Assembly (NCBI GenBank): GCA_033851955.1
Contig: JAWSVK010000018.1
Span: 1 to 64,000 of the forward strand
Direction of reading: 5' to 3'
From: Profundibacter sp033851955
Lineage (GTDB): Bacteria; Pseudomonadota; Alphaproteobacteria; Rhodobacterales; Rhodobacteraceae
DNA: 64,000 bases
This document shows positions 25,404-34,127 of the stretch, piece after piece (the first letter of the stretch is position 1; every line of letters starts with the position of its first letter). Below the pieces are notes generated by a model. The model did no database searches and was not told the origin of the DNA. It saw nothing but the letters and a program-made list of their open reading frames with translations. Both the position numbers and the translations under genes were made by a program.

Positions 25404-26567
25404 ATGCGTAAGTTTTTCAAATATTTCATCAGAGGTTTTCTGCTGTTCGCCGTCATTCTAGCAGTCGTCGCCATCTGGCAACGTGAGAAAATTTTTCGCT
25501 TAATGGCCGTCAACAGCCTGTTCTCGAAGGAGAAAATAGTCAATAATTTCAGCAATATGGAAACAATGTTCCTGACCCAGCCACTTGCAAAAGGAGATGG
25601 AGCGTTCACCGCATTGCCCAGCGGCACCGCCCGCACCCTGCCCACAGAGGTGGACGCATGGATAAAGGCCCGCAACGTTACATCTCTTGTGGTGTTGAAG
25701 GACGGCGCAGTCGTGGCCGAGGACTATTATCTTGGAACCGGCGCAAATGATCTGCGTATTTCGTGGTCAGTGGCCAAAAGCTTTCTTTCGGCGTTGGTCG
25801 GCATTGAATTGGCCCAAGGCTCCATCACCTCGCTTGACGATCCAGTCACCAAATATGCCCCGATGCTGACAGGCAGCGCCTATGACGGCACCACGATCCG
25901 TCAAGTTTTGAATATGGCGAGCGGGGTGCGCTTCAACGAGGACTACCTCGATTTCAACTCGGACATTAACCGAATGGGTCGCGTTTTGGCGTTGGGGGGA
26001 TCCATGGACAGCTTTGCGGCCGACATCACCGAACGTCAACATGACCCCGGCAAAACATGGCAATATGTGTCCATCGACACCCATGTTATCGGCATGGTGA
26101 TCCGCGGCGCAACCGGGCGTGGTGTGGCCGAACTGCTTGAGGAAAAAATCATCAAACCCTTGGGTCTAAAAATTGCACCCTATTATGTTACCGACGGCAA
26201 CGGCGTGGCGTTTGTGTTGGGTGGTTTGAACCTCGCCACACGTGATTATGCCCGTTTTGGTCAGATGTTTATGAACGGCGGGCGCTGGAACGGCGTGCAG
26301 GTCGTACCCGAGGATTGGGTCAATGCCTCAACTCGCGCCACTGCCCCGACAGCGCCAGATCATATCGGATATGGATATCAATGGTGGGTGCCACGGGGCG
26401 CAGTTGAGGGCGAATATTTGGCACGTGGGATTTACGGGCAATACATCTATGTAAATCGCCCCCAAGGCGTGGTCATCGCCACCACAGCCGCCGACAAACT
26501 GTTCCGCGAAGATGGCGTTTCACAACAAAACGTCGCCATTTTCCGCGCCATTGCGCAAGGTATATAG
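25404..26567 (+). CDS. Membrane-anchored serine hydrolase, beta-lactamase family
   Basis: This is a class C beta-lactamase-like serine hydrolase of the kind that includes 6-aminohexanoate-dimer hydrolase and esterases. An N-terminal uncleaved anchor (FIRGFLLFAVILAVVAIW, about 9-25) places it in the periplasm. The SxxK motif is Ser122-Val-Ala-Lys125 in SWSVAKSFLSALVG. A Tyr motif is at WQYVSIDTHV (about 220), and a YQWWVPRG segment lies near the C-terminus. GAGAGG precedes the ATG. The substrate is unknown, and nothing suggests antibiotic resistance in particular. A shared terminator follows. Confidence 0.88.
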   Translation: MRKFFKYFIRGFLLFAVILAVVAIWQREKIFRLMAVNSLFSKEKIVNNFSNMETMFLTQPLAKGDGAFTALPSGTARTLPTEVDAWIKARNVTSLVVLKDGAVVAEDYYLGTGANDLRISWSVAKSFLSALVGIELAQGSITSLDDPVTKYAPMLTGSAYDGTTIRQVLNMASGVRFNEDYLDFNSDINRMGRVLALGGSMDSFAADITERQHDPGKTWQYVSIDTHVIGMVIRGATGRGVAELLEEKIIKPLGLKIAPYYVTDGNGVAFVLGGLNLATRDYARFGQMFMNGGRWNGVQVVPEDWVNASTRATAPTAPDHIGYGYQWWVPRGAVEGEYLARGIYGQYIYVNRPQGVVIATTAADKLFREDGVSQQNVAIFRAIAQGI

Positions 26568-26580
26568 CCCAATTGAAATG

Positions 26581-26616
26581 ACCCCGCCCAGTGCTCCGGG
26601 CGGGGTCTTTGTTTTC
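26581..26616. terminator. Bidirectional rho-independent terminator
   Basis: CCCCGCCC and GGGCGGGG form a stem with an 8-nt loop. TCTTTGTTTT follows on the plus strand and ATTTCAATT on the minus strand. It lies between the converging serine hydrolase and slipin genes. Confidence 0.92.
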
Positions 26617-26639
26617 ATCGCACCTTTAATAGCAGCGCT

Positions 26640-27773
26640 TTAATCACGCAGACGAACAAGGTCGTTCATCAGCCCATCCATGCCGTTGTGAACCGTCAAA
26701 CGTTCCACCTTGGCAACGATGCCCTCCAACGCTTCCAGCTCTTTGAGCCGCAGCATCACAGGGTTGTCCGCCATCACCTTGGCAGTGTTCAGCAAGGACC
26801 GCGTGGCGTTGGTTTCCTCGCGCCGACGGATGACATTGGCCTCGGCCTCTTTTTGCACCGCGACAACTTGGTTCAAGATATCGCGCATGTCACCCGGCAG
26901 GATCACGTCTTTCAACGCGATCTCACCGACCTCAACACCGATCAACGCCATTTCGGCACGCACCGCTTTCGCGGCCTCGGCATCTACCGACACCTTGTCC
27001 GCCAGCATTTGGTCCAGCGTCAATGCCCCCAGCGTTTTACGAAACGCCAATTGCAAAGCAAGGTGCAACGTTTGCGCGAAATCTTTCACAGCACTGGTGG
27101 CCAACGCGGGGTCAGTCACACGGTAATCCCCCGAAAGATTGACCCGCAGCGTCACACGGTCCTTGGTCAGAATTTCCTGACCGCTGACGTCCAGGTTCTG
27201 CCAACGGGTGTCCACCAGCTTGACCAGATGTTTGCGCCCAAGCAGCCAGAACCAGTATGTTCCAGCCGCCAGAACCCGCGCGTGAACACCGTCAATCGAC
27301 AGAATCCCAACGTGGCCCTGCGCAACCTCAACCGAGGTCATATGCTTGGCCAGCCCCGACCGCATCAAACGCTGCGCCAATTTCGGCGCAACGCCGTGGC
27401 CGTCAGAAACATCCAGACGCTCAACCGCCCAATCAGCCGCATCCGTCCAGTAAACCGCACGTTGATCAGGCATCACCAATTCGTAAGCGCGCCCATCGCG
27501 GGTCACAATCGCCACCTCATCGGCATCCGTGCGCACCACAGTCAGATGTGTTTCGACCAGATCGGGGCGCGCCCGCAGCAGCGCCTCGTCATAGGTTGAC
27601 ACGAAACGGGGACCATTTAGATCATGCTTTTGGATCACGACATTGCGCCGCAACAGGTGTTCACCCGCATCCAATATCGTTGCAAACCGCCCTTTTTCCA
27701 GCACAAGCACCCGCTGGCTTTCGGTTACAGTCACGCGCTGGAAACCCAGCACTCTTTCAATCACATGTCTCAT
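26640..27773 (-). CDS. Slipin / SPFH (band 7) family protein
   Basis: This is a stomatin-like SPFH-domain protein. Such proteins form oligomeric scaffolds on membranes and affect protease access and membrane order. The SPFH core includes RVTLRVNLSGDYRVTDPALA and the helical part LRAEMALIGVEVGEIALKDVILPGDMRDILNQVV, ending in a coiled coil (EANVIRRREETNATRSLLN). The N-terminal ~100 residues (VTVTESQRVLVLEKGRFATIL) lack an obvious membrane hairpin. I chose the ATG at 27773 because AAGGAG lies 8 nt upstream. The annotation-length start at 27797 would include the ribosome-binding site. No nfeD gene is adjacent. Confidence 0.9.
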   Translation of the reverse strand: MRHVIERVLGFQRVTVTESQRVLVLEKGRFATILDAGEHLLRRNVVIQKHDLNGPRFVSTYDEALLRARPDLVETHLTVVRTDADEVAIVTRDGRAYELVMPDQRAVYWTDAADWAVERLDVSDGHGVAPKLAQRLMRSGLAKHMTSVEVAQGHVGILSIDGVHARVLAAGTYWFWLLGRKHLVKLVDTRWQNLDVSGQEILTKDRVTLRVNLSGDYRVTDPALATSAVKDFAQTLHLALQLAFRKTLGALTLDQMLADKVSVDAEAAKAVRAEMALIGVEVGEIALKDVILPGDMRDILNQVVAVQKEAEANVIRRREETNATRSLLNTAKVMADNPVMLRLKELEALEGIVAKVERLTVHNGMDGLMNDLVRLRD

Positions 27774-28180
27774 CTCATAGTCTCCTTTTCGTCTCAATCC
27801 ATTATCGTCGTCGCAAAGCGATAACTCCTTGTTAGATTGCCATTATTGGCGGGTTAGGGCCCCAGAATTTGGGGCGGTGAATGGATGCCGAGGCCCTCCA
27901 TGCCATGGTCAATCGCGGCAAGACAGGGAGCGGAGCTTGGGCGAAATCGGCGCGACATAGGTGATCGAAATCCCCTGTGTCGGGCCAAATTGCCCTTACT
28001 CGTCACCCACATTGCGGCCAAAGGCCAGAGCTGTGGCAGCCCGTTGTTTTGCGGCCTCCTCGAAAGGCGGTCACATTGCGCAAGACCACCCCAACAGGAC
28101 GGCCTCGACACCCGAATTTGAAGCCGCTTACGCGGTCCGCACAGGACTCGAACCTGCTCAGTGTTTCCACCTTACCCAAG
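27774..28180. other. Long non-coding stretch with an orphan tRNA T-arm
   Basis: No convincing gene. The minus strand at about 28130-28160 carries a tRNA-like T-arm (GCAGG-TTCGAGT-CCTGT) followed by GCGGACC, as in the 3' end of a tRNA. No matching 5' acceptor strand (GGTCCGC) occurs upstream, so this looks like a tRNA fragment. The rest of the region shows no terminator or promoter that I can defend. Confidence 0.4.
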
Positions 28181-28253
28181 GTTTGATGGCGGGGTTCGAA
28201 CCCGCTACAGGCAAATTATAATTTTGCTGCTCTACCAGATGAGCTACATCAAC
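28181..28253 (-). tRNA. Odd tRNA-like gene, apparent anticodon UAU (Ile), possibly a pseudogene
   Basis: The 73 nt fold into a full cloverleaf: acceptor GTTGATG/CATCAAA, D arm GCTC-ATCTGGTA-GAGC, anticodon arm GCAAA-ATTATAA-TTTGC, variable loop CTGTA, and T arm GCGGG-TTCGAAC-CCCGC. The anticodon reads TAT, which would decode AUA. Three features are unusual: a G1-A72 mismatch at the end of the acceptor, no encoded CCA (the good tRNA-Leu in this window has one), and a UAU anticodon. Bacteria normally read AUA with a lysidine-modified CAU tRNA. It may be a degenerate or acquired tRNA. Confidence 0.55.
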
Positions 28254-28478
28254 AAGAGGTAACAGACCTCTGTTCCCGCCTCCACTTCACAGCCTAGGCA
28301 TACGCAGCGGCAGGGCCGAAACGCACCGGACGGGATAAAAACCCGAACCACATAGGTCTGATCCGCAACAAGCGGAGGGCGCATATGCGACTGATTTAGA
28401 TTCGAAACAACAGGGTAAATTTTGGGGCCGCGTTACGGGCCACAAAGCGTGACAAATTTAACGCAGGTCAAAAATGGC
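28254..28478. other. Intergenic region between tRNA-like gene and trpB
   Basis: About 225 bp with no supported gene. A weak GGCC/GGCC dyad near 28420-28445 is not a convincing terminator for trpB. Confidence 0.4.
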
Positions 28479-29708
28479 CTAAGCGCCAGTGTCCATCTCG
28501 ATGCCTAAGGCCTTGGCGACTGTGAAAATGTCCTTGTCGCCGCGCCCGCACATGTTCATGCAGATCAGATGATCCTTGGGCAATTCAGGCGCAATTTTCA
28601 TCACATGGGCCAGCGCATGGCTTGGCTCAAGGGCGGGAATAATGCCTTCCATTTCGCAGGACAGCTGGAACGCCTCCAGCGCCTCGACATCAGTGATCGA
28701 CACATATTGCGCGCGACCAATGTCGTGCAGCCAGCTGTGCTCAGGGCCGATACCGGGGTAATCAAGCCCCGCCGAAATCGAGAAACCTTCTAGGATTTGG
28801 CCATCATCATCTTGCAACAAATAGGTCCGGTTGCCGTGCAAAACCCCGGGCCGACCGCCGGTCAACGACGCGCAATGCTCCATTTTGGCATTCACGCCTT
28901 TACCACCAGCCTCGACGCCGATGATGTTCACGGAGGCATCATCCAAGAACGGGAAAAACAACCCCATCGCGTTGGAGCCACCACCAATGGCCGCCACCAA
29001 AGTATCGGGCAAACGCCCCTCGGCAGCCTGCATTTGTTCTTTGGCTTCTTTGCCGATGATGGCCTGAAAATCGCGCACCATTTCAGGGTACGGATGCGGC
29101 CCAGCCACGGTACCGATACAATAAAACGTATCGTCCACATTGGTCACCCAATCGCGCATCGCGTCGTTCATCGCGTCCTTTAGCGTGCCACGGCCCGACG
29201 TGACCGAAACCACTTCTGCCCCCAACAAACGCATTCGAAATACGTTGGGTGCTTGACGCTCCACATCATGCGCGCCCATGTAAACCACGCATTTCAATCC
29301 AAATTTCGCGCAAACTGTGGCGGTCGCCACCCCGTGCTGCCCCGCTCCGGTTTCTGCAATAATACGTGTTTTGCCCATGCGGCGCGCCAAAATAATTTGG
29401 CCCAACACGTTGTTGATTTTATGCGCGCCCGTGTGGTTCAACTCGTCACGCTTCAGGTAAATTTTGGCCCCGCCCAGATGCTCGGTCAGACGTTCGGCAA
29501 AATACAGCGGACTAGGACGGCCCACATAATGGGTCCACAGATCATGCATTTCGGCCCAAAAACTGTCGTCAGTTTTAGCAATCTCGAACTGCTCTTCCAG
29601 CGACAGGATCAGCGGCATCAAGGTCTCGGACACAAAGCGTCCGCCAAAATCACCAAAGCGGCCATCCGCATCAGGGCCCGATTTAAAACTGTTGATCCGA
29701 TCACTCAT
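28479..29708 (-). CDS. trpB: Tryptophan synthase beta subunit
   Basis: This enzyme joins indole and L-serine to give L-tryptophan, using pyridoxal phosphate. The PLP lysine is Lys97 in NHTGAHKINN, and the phosphate-binding loop is GGGSNAMG at about residue 240. The 409-aa length and the N-terminus (DADGRFGDFGGRFVSETLMP) are typical. The start overlaps the trpF stop as ATGA, with AAGGAG upstream. trpA is not next to it in this window. Confidence 0.98.
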   Translation of the reverse strand: MSDRINSFKSGPDADGRFGDFGGRFVSETLMPLILSLEEQFEIAKTDDSFWAEMHDLWTHYVGRPSPLYFAERLTEHLGGAKIYLKRDELNHTGAHKINNVLGQIILARRMGKTRIIAETGAGQHGVATATVCAKFGLKCVVYMGAHDVERQAPNVFRMRLLGAEVVSVTSGRGTLKDAMNDAMRDWVTNVDDTFYCIGTVAGPHPYPEMVRDFQAIIGKEAKEQMQAAEGRLPDTLVAAIGGGSNAMGLFFPFLDDASVNIIGVEAGGKGVNAKMEHCASLTGGRPGVLHGNRTYLLQDDDGQILEGFSISAGLDYPGIGPEHSWLHDIGRAQYVSITDVEALEAFQLSCEMEGIIPALEPSHALAHVMKIAPELPKDHLICMNMCGRGDKDIFTVAKALGIEMDTGA

Positions 29709-30358
29709 CTTGCATCTCCTTGCGCGGCTTTCACAAAGCTCGCGATTAATTCTGCGTCTTTTACCCCAGCCGCGCTTTCCACGCCAGACGATACATCGAC
29801 CTGTCGTGCGCCCGTAAATTGCAGCGCTTCTGCTACATTGTCAGGGGTCAGCCCACCGGCCAGCATCCATGGCGCTGTCCAACGCCGATTGGCGATCAAA
29901 CGCCAGTCAAAGGCCAGCCCATTTCCACCGGGCAAAGCCGCCCCCTTGGGTGGTTTAGCATCAACCAAAAGTTGATCTGCAGCCAAGCCATAAGCGTCTA
30001 ACGCTGCGAGATCACCCGCATCAGCAACCCCAACCGCTTTCATCACCGGCAGCCCGTAGCGGGCACGCACCTCGGCCACTCGCTCCACTGATTCAGATCC
30101 GTGCAATTGCAACATATCCAGCGGCACAGCATCACAAATCGCATCAAGCATGGCATTGTCAGCATTCACCGTCAGCGCCACCTTGGCCACGCCAATCGGC
30201 ACCTCGACCGCCAAATCACGCGCCTGCGCAATGCTCACATTGCGCGGCGATTTCTCAAAGAACACAAAACCCAGATACCCTGCGCCCGCCTCAACAGCCG
30301 CCGCAACATGCCGCGCCTCGCGCAGTCCACAGATTTTCACTCGAATATCAGATGCCAT
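29705..30358 (-). CDS. trpF: Phosphoribosylanthranilate isomerase
   Basis: This enzyme performs the third step of tryptophan synthesis, isomerising N-(5'-phosphoribosyl)anthranilate. The TIM-barrel N-terminus VKICGLREARHVAAAVEAGAG carries the catalytic Cys. The phosphate-binding end is WMLAGGLTPDNVAEAL and VDVSSGVE. The length of 217 aa is normal. It lies 8 nt after lapA and overlaps trpB by 4 nt. Confidence 0.97.
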   Translation of the reverse strand: MASDIRVKICGLREARHVAAAVEAGAGYLGFVFFEKSPRNVSIAQARDLAVEVPIGVAKVALTVNADNAMLDAICDAVPLDMLQLHGSESVERVAEVRARYGLPVMKAVGVADAGDLAALDAYGLAADQLLVDAKPPKGAALPGGNGLAFDWRLIANRRWTAPWMLAGGLTPDNVAEALQFTGARQVDVSSGVESAAGVKDAELIASFVKAAQGDAR

Positions 30359-30366
30359 AAGGCCGT

Positions 30367-30717
30367 TTAGGCGCTCTTATCCAGCAGGGCAAGGATTTCA
30401 TCCTTATCGTCGGGTTCAACACCCTTTAGCCGCGTCACTTCGCGCTCTAATGACTTGACGTCACGACGCGCCCGCGCGCCCTCGGCACGCAGCTTATGCT
30501 CGCGGAACCACTCCCAAACGAACCCGATCAGCAGGCCGGCAATAATTCCGCCAAAGATGATGACAAACAGCGGCAAGTCCAACGTGTTGGGAAGCGGCAC
30601 AAATCCGGCAACCTCTTGCGGCATCAACCGCAAAGTCACAGCCCCGCGATTGGCCAAAGCGACGGTGATCAGTGCCAAAGCAAGCACAATCAAAAATGCA
30701 TAGCGAATATAGCGCAT
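30367..30717 (-). CDS. LapA-domain inner-membrane protein
   Basis: This small protein has two membrane helices (AFLIVLALALITVALAN, about 7-23, and LPLFVIIFGGIIAGLLIGFVW, about 48-68) and a basic coiled-coil tail (REHKLRAEGARARRDVKSLEREVTRL). This matches the DUF1049/LapA domain. In gammaproteobacteria LapA takes part in lipopolysaccharide assembly control. Its place between ihfB and trpF is common in Rhodobacteraceae. The role here is not shown by sequence. Confidence 0.88.
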   Translation of the reverse strand: MRYIRYAFLIVLALALITVALANRGAVTLRLMPQEVAGFVPLPNTLDLPLFVIIFGGIIAGLLIGFVWEWFREHKLRAEGARARRDVKSLEREVTRLKGVEPDDKDEILALLDKSA

Positions 30718-30727
30718 TTGGGTGGCC

Positions 30728-31009
30728 TTATTTTCCGTTTAGACGATCACGCAACAGTTTGCCTGTCTTGAAAAACGGCACATGCTTTTCTTCAACATCA
30801 ACGGATGCGCCTGTGCGCGGGTTGCGCCCTACACGCGCATCACGCTTTTTAACCGAGAACGCACCGAAGCCGCGTAACTCCACCCGATCGCCATCAGCCA
30901 TTGCGCCGATGATCTCTTCAAAGATGGTGTTGACGATACGTTCAACGTCCCGTTGATAAAGATGTGGATTCTCATCCGCAATTTTCTGAACCAACTCTGA
31001 CCTAATCAT
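30728..31009 (-). CDS. ihfB: Integration host factor beta subunit
   Basis: This is a DNA-bending nucleoid protein of the HU/IHF family that forms a heterodimer with IhfA. The 93-aa length and the N-terminus MIRSELVQKIADENPHLYQ are typical, and the DNA-binding beta arm RVGRNPRTGASVDVEEKHVPFFKTGKLL is complete, with the intercalating Pro in RNPRTG. It lies downstream of rpsA, as in many Proteobacteria, but a terminator and 300 bp separate the two here, so it probably has its own promoter. Confidence 0.97.
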   Translation of the reverse strand: MIRSELVQKIADENPHLYQRDVERIVNTIFEEIIGAMADGDRVELRGFGAFSVKKRDARVGRNPRTGASVDVEEKHVPFFKTGKLLRDRLNGK

Positions 31010-31253
31010 CCGTATCGTCCCCCCGACAAATTTCTTCTGTTTAGATAGAATTACAAAGGCAGCTAATGCATCTATCGAGGAGACTATAGCCGCATTTTTA
31101 TAATTAGCGAAATAGATTGAAGCCCAAATATGACAAAAATTTCACGCTAATACGCTGATTTTGAGCGATATTACAACGTACCTGCATTGGATTAGCTGTT
31201 CTGGCAACGATTCTGGGCCCGAATGACCTTTGCGATACCCTAGCGATTCGCAC
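31010..31253. other. Probable ihfB promoter/leader region
   Basis: No gene is seen between the rpsA terminator and ihfB. The stretch around 31070-31150 is AT-rich and is the natural place for the ihfB promoter. I could not settle on one -35/-10 pair. Confidence 0.4.
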
Positions 31254-31286
31254 AAAAAAGGCGGCCCTACAATGTGCAAGGCCGCC
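31254..31286 (-). terminator. Rho-independent terminator of rpsA
   Basis: On the minus strand, GGCGGCC and GGCCGCC form a perfect 7-bp stem around a 13-nt loop, followed by TTTTTT. It begins 26 nt after the rpsA stop. Confidence 0.93.
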
Positions 31287-31311
31287 CAAATCTTACCGTC
31301 AAATGGTGTGA

Positions 31312-32994
31312 CTACTCGTCGCCGCTTTTCAGCGCTGCGCCCAGAATATCACCCAAAGATGCACCTGAGTCAGACGAGCCATACTGTTCCACGGCTTCTT
31401 TCTCTTCAGCAATTTCGCGGGCTTTGATCGACAGACCCAAGCGACGTGTCTTGGCGTCGATGTTTGTCACACGAACGTCAATCTTGTCACCTACGCCAAA
31501 GCGCTCAGGGCGCTGCTCGGCACGATCACGCGACAAATCAGAGCGACGGATAAAGGATTTCATGCCTTCATATGTCACTTCAACGCCGCCATCTTCGATG
31601 GAGGTCACTTCAACCGTGATGATAGAGCCACGTTTCACGCCATCAGTCGCACCTTCGAACGGATCACCGTCCAGCGCTTTGATGGACAGCGAAATACGCT
31701 CTTTTTCAACGTCAACTTCGGTGACAACAGCTTTAACCACATCGTTCTTGTGGAAATCGCCAATCACGTCTTCGCCACGGCCTTCCCATGTCAAATCTGA
31801 CAAATGGACCATGCCGTCGATGTCGCCGTCCAAGCCGATGAACAGACCGAATTCGGTGATGTTTTTGACTTCGCCCTCGACCTCGGTGCCGGTTGGGTGT
31901 GTTTCTGCAAACACTTCCCATGGGTTGCGCATAGTCTGTTTCAGACCCAAAGATACGCGACGTTTTACCGGATCGATTTCCAGAACCATAACTTCGACTT
32001 CTTGCGACGTAGAAACGATTTTGCCTGGGTGTACGTTTTTCTTGGTCCAAGACATTTCGGACACGTGAACCAGACCTTCAACGCCAGGCTCAAGCTCAAC
32101 AAATGCGCCGTAATCGGTGATGTTGGTCACGCGGCCAGTGTGCACAGATTCCAGCGGGAACTTGCCTTCAACAACAGTCCAAGGATCATCCTGCAGCTGT
32201 TTCAGGCCAAGGCTGATGCGGTGGGTCTCTTTGTTGATTTTGATAACCTGAACGGTGATTGTTTCACCAATTGTCAGGATTTCAGATGGGTGGTTCACAC
32301 GACGCCAAGCCATGTCAGTGACGTGCAACAAGCCGTCAACGCCGCCCAGATCAACAAAGGCACCGTATTCGGTGATGTTCTTAACCACACCCTCGATGCT
32401 GTCGCCTTCAGCCAGCTTGCCGATAACTTCGGCGCGCTGTTCTGCACGGGACTCTTCAAGGATAGCACGACGCGATACAACGATGTTGCCACGACGACGG
32501 TCCATTTTCAAAACTTGGAACGGCTGCTTCAGACCCATCAATGGGCCCGCGTCACGCACAGGGCGCACGTCAACTTGTGATCCTGGCAGGAACGCAACAG
32601 CGCCGCCCAGATCCACAGTAAAGCCGCCTTTGACGCGACCAAAGATAGCCCCATCAACACGTTCTTCGTCGGCATATGCTTTTTCCAAACGGTCCCATGC
32701 GGCTTCACGGCGCGCCATTTCGTGGCTAAGTACAGCCTCACCCTTGGAGTTCTCGACCATCCGTAGGAACACTTCGACTTCGTCGCCAACGGCGATTTCA
32801 GCGGCTTCACCCGGATTTGCGAATTCTTTTACGTCTACGCGGCCTTCCATTTTGTAGCCGACGTCGATGATGGCTTGACCGCTTTCGATTGCGATAATCT
32901 TGCCTTTGACAACAGAACCTTCTTCAGGTGTGTCAATTTCGAAGCTTTCGTTCAGAAGGGCTTCGAAGTCCTCCATAGATACTGATTGAGCCAT
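31312..32994 (-). CDS. rpsA: 30S ribosomal protein S1
   Basis: S1 binds mRNA and helps it dock on the 30S subunit. Six S1/OB repeats are visible, for example EGSVVKGKIIAIESGQAIIDVG, FPLESVHTGRVTNITDYGAFVEL and GTEVEGEVKNITEFGLFIGL. The 560-aa length is normal for alphaproteobacteria. The gene has a strong promoter with a GC-rich discriminator and its own terminator. Confidence 0.98.
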   Translation of the reverse strand: MAQSVSMEDFEALLNESFEIDTPEEGSVVKGKIIAIESGQAIIDVGYKMEGRVDVKEFANPGEAAEIAVGDEVEVFLRMVENSKGEAVLSHEMARREAAWDRLEKAYADEERVDGAIFGRVKGGFTVDLGGAVAFLPGSQVDVRPVRDAGPLMGLKQPFQVLKMDRRRGNIVVSRRAILEESRAEQRAEVIGKLAEGDSIEGVVKNITEYGAFVDLGGVDGLLHVTDMAWRRVNHPSEILTIGETITVQVIKINKETHRISLGLKQLQDDPWTVVEGKFPLESVHTGRVTNITDYGAFVELEPGVEGLVHVSEMSWTKKNVHPGKIVSTSQEVEVMVLEIDPVKRRVSLGLKQTMRNPWEVFAETHPTGTEVEGEVKNITEFGLFIGLDGDIDGMVHLSDLTWEGRGEDVIGDFHKNDVVKAVVTEVDVEKERISLSIKALDGDPFEGATDGVKRGSIITVEVTSIEDGGVEVTYEGMKSFIRRSDLSRDRAEQRPERFGVGDKIDVRVTNIDAKTRRLGLSIKAREIAEEKEAVEQYGSSDSGASLGDILGAALKSGDE

Positions 32995-33171
32995 GTGGTC
33001 TCATTTTCCTTTTATCATTTATACTGGCCGTGCGGTTGGCTCCGCCGGTCTTTGGGTTTCAATTGGTCAAACGGACAACCAGAAATACTGTAACAATAAC
33101 AAAGGGCCGGAAGAAAAATCCCGACCCTGCTCATATTGCCCAGCGACTCTAACGGCCCCTTCAACGGGGGC

Positions 33172-33200
33172 TATATAGACCGCATTCCCCCATATAGCAA
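33172..33200 (-). promoter_or_regulatory. Putative sigma-70-type promoter of rpsA
   Basis: The minus strand reads TTGCTA, a 17-nt spacer, then TATATA, followed by a G+C-rich GCCCCC discriminator. Such a discriminator is typical of stringently controlled ribosomal promoters. The predicted start is near 33165, about 170 nt before the rpsA ATG. Confidence 0.65.
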
Positions 33201-33246
33201 GGCTCTATCACATCCAAAACAGCGCCGCCCCTACCCCATTTTTGTT

Positions 33247-33269
33247 CCCCAAATATCCGCGCCGCAGGC
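33247..33269 (-). repeat. Dispersed 3'-gene element, copy 1 (GCCTGCGGCGC...ATATTT)
   Basis: On the minus strand, 10 nt after the cmk stop, lies GCCTGCGGCGCGGATATTTG. A close relative follows putA at 49777-49795. Both are directly downstream of a gene and in its orientation, and both can form a short hairpin before A/T-rich sequence. Confidence 0.55.
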
Positions 33270-33279
33270 TTAAAATCTC

Positions 33280-33891
33280 TTACGCCCCAACCCGCGCCTC
33301 AATCACCGCCACCGCCTTGGCCACAGCTTCCTCAATCGACATCTCGCTGGTGTCCAACTCCACCGCATCCTCAGCCGCCACCAAAGGCGCCGCATCGCGC
33401 TCGCGGTCCCGCGCATCGCGGGCGCGCAAATCCTCCAACACACCGTCGCACGTCACATCTTCACCCTTGCCCGCCAACTCCAGAAACCGCCGCTCGGCCC
33501 GCACCTGATCTGACGCTGTGACAAACAACTTTACCGGCGCATCCGCACAGATCACCGTGCCAATATCGCGCCCATCCAGCACCGCCCCGCCACTGCGCAT
33601 CGCAAACGCCCGCTGAAAATCCACCAGCGCCGCACGCACCTCCGGAATCGCCGCCGCTTTGCTGGCGGCCTGCGCCACAGGGGCCGTGCGCAAATTATCC
33701 GCCTCCAGATCGCCGGCCTGCAAGGTTTGCGCCGCTTCAATCGGCTCCACCCCGTTCAAAACACGCAACCCCACGGCCCGGTACAAAAGCCCCGTGTCCA
33801 GATGCGCAAACCCGAAATGAAGCGCCACCGCCTTTGATATAGTCCCCTTACCCGAGGCCGCCGGCCCGTCAATCGCAACAGTAAAACCCAT
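33280..33891 (-). CDS. cmk: Cytidylate kinase
   Basis: This enzyme phosphorylates CMP and dCMP with ATP. The P-loop is GPAASGKGTISKA near the N-terminus, and the CMP-binding segment has DTGLLYRAVG and DGRDIGTVICADAPVK. The 203-aa length is normal. It lies upstream of rpsA in the same direction, as in many Proteobacteria, and is followed by a hairpin element rather than a classic terminator. Confidence 0.97.
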   Translation of the reverse strand: MGFTVAIDGPAASGKGTISKAVALHFGFAHLDTGLLYRAVGLRVLNGVEPIEAAQTLQAGDLEADNLRTAPVAQAASKAAAIPEVRAALVDFQRAFAMRSGGAVLDGRDIGTVICADAPVKLFVTASDQVRAERRFLELAGKGEDVTCDGVLEDLRARDARDRERDAAPLVAAEDAVELDTSEMSIEEAVAKAVAVIEARVGA

Positions 33892-34127
33892 TTCGCATAT
33901 TTCCTATCTGGTCCATTTCGCTAGACATTTGCCCCTATATATTCTCCAATGCAAAGAAGAAAAAGCCATTTTGAACAAAGATTGTAGACCCATGATCCGC
34001 ATCCTGATGATGCCTTGCCCTTTGCACCATCGCCAACACCCCAAAAGGCCAAGCCTATGCTGGCATCTGGCATCAAATGCGCGCCGAAAATTGACGCCCC
34101 CAACACCATAATTTCAGGACGAGTATC

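Larger units (their letters stand above)
32995..33279 (-). other. Leader and promoter region of rpsA
   Basis: No gene. It holds the promoter at 33172-33200, a leader of about 170 nt that may carry autoregulatory structure as in other S1 genes, and a repeat-family element next to the cmk stop. Confidence 0.5.

Noticed and set aside
26688..27599. Long plus-strand open frame of about 300 codons opposite the slipin gene
   Set aside because: It has no domain, is rich in His/Arg/Gln as expected for the antisense of a G+C-biased gene, and fully overlaps a recognised SPFH gene.
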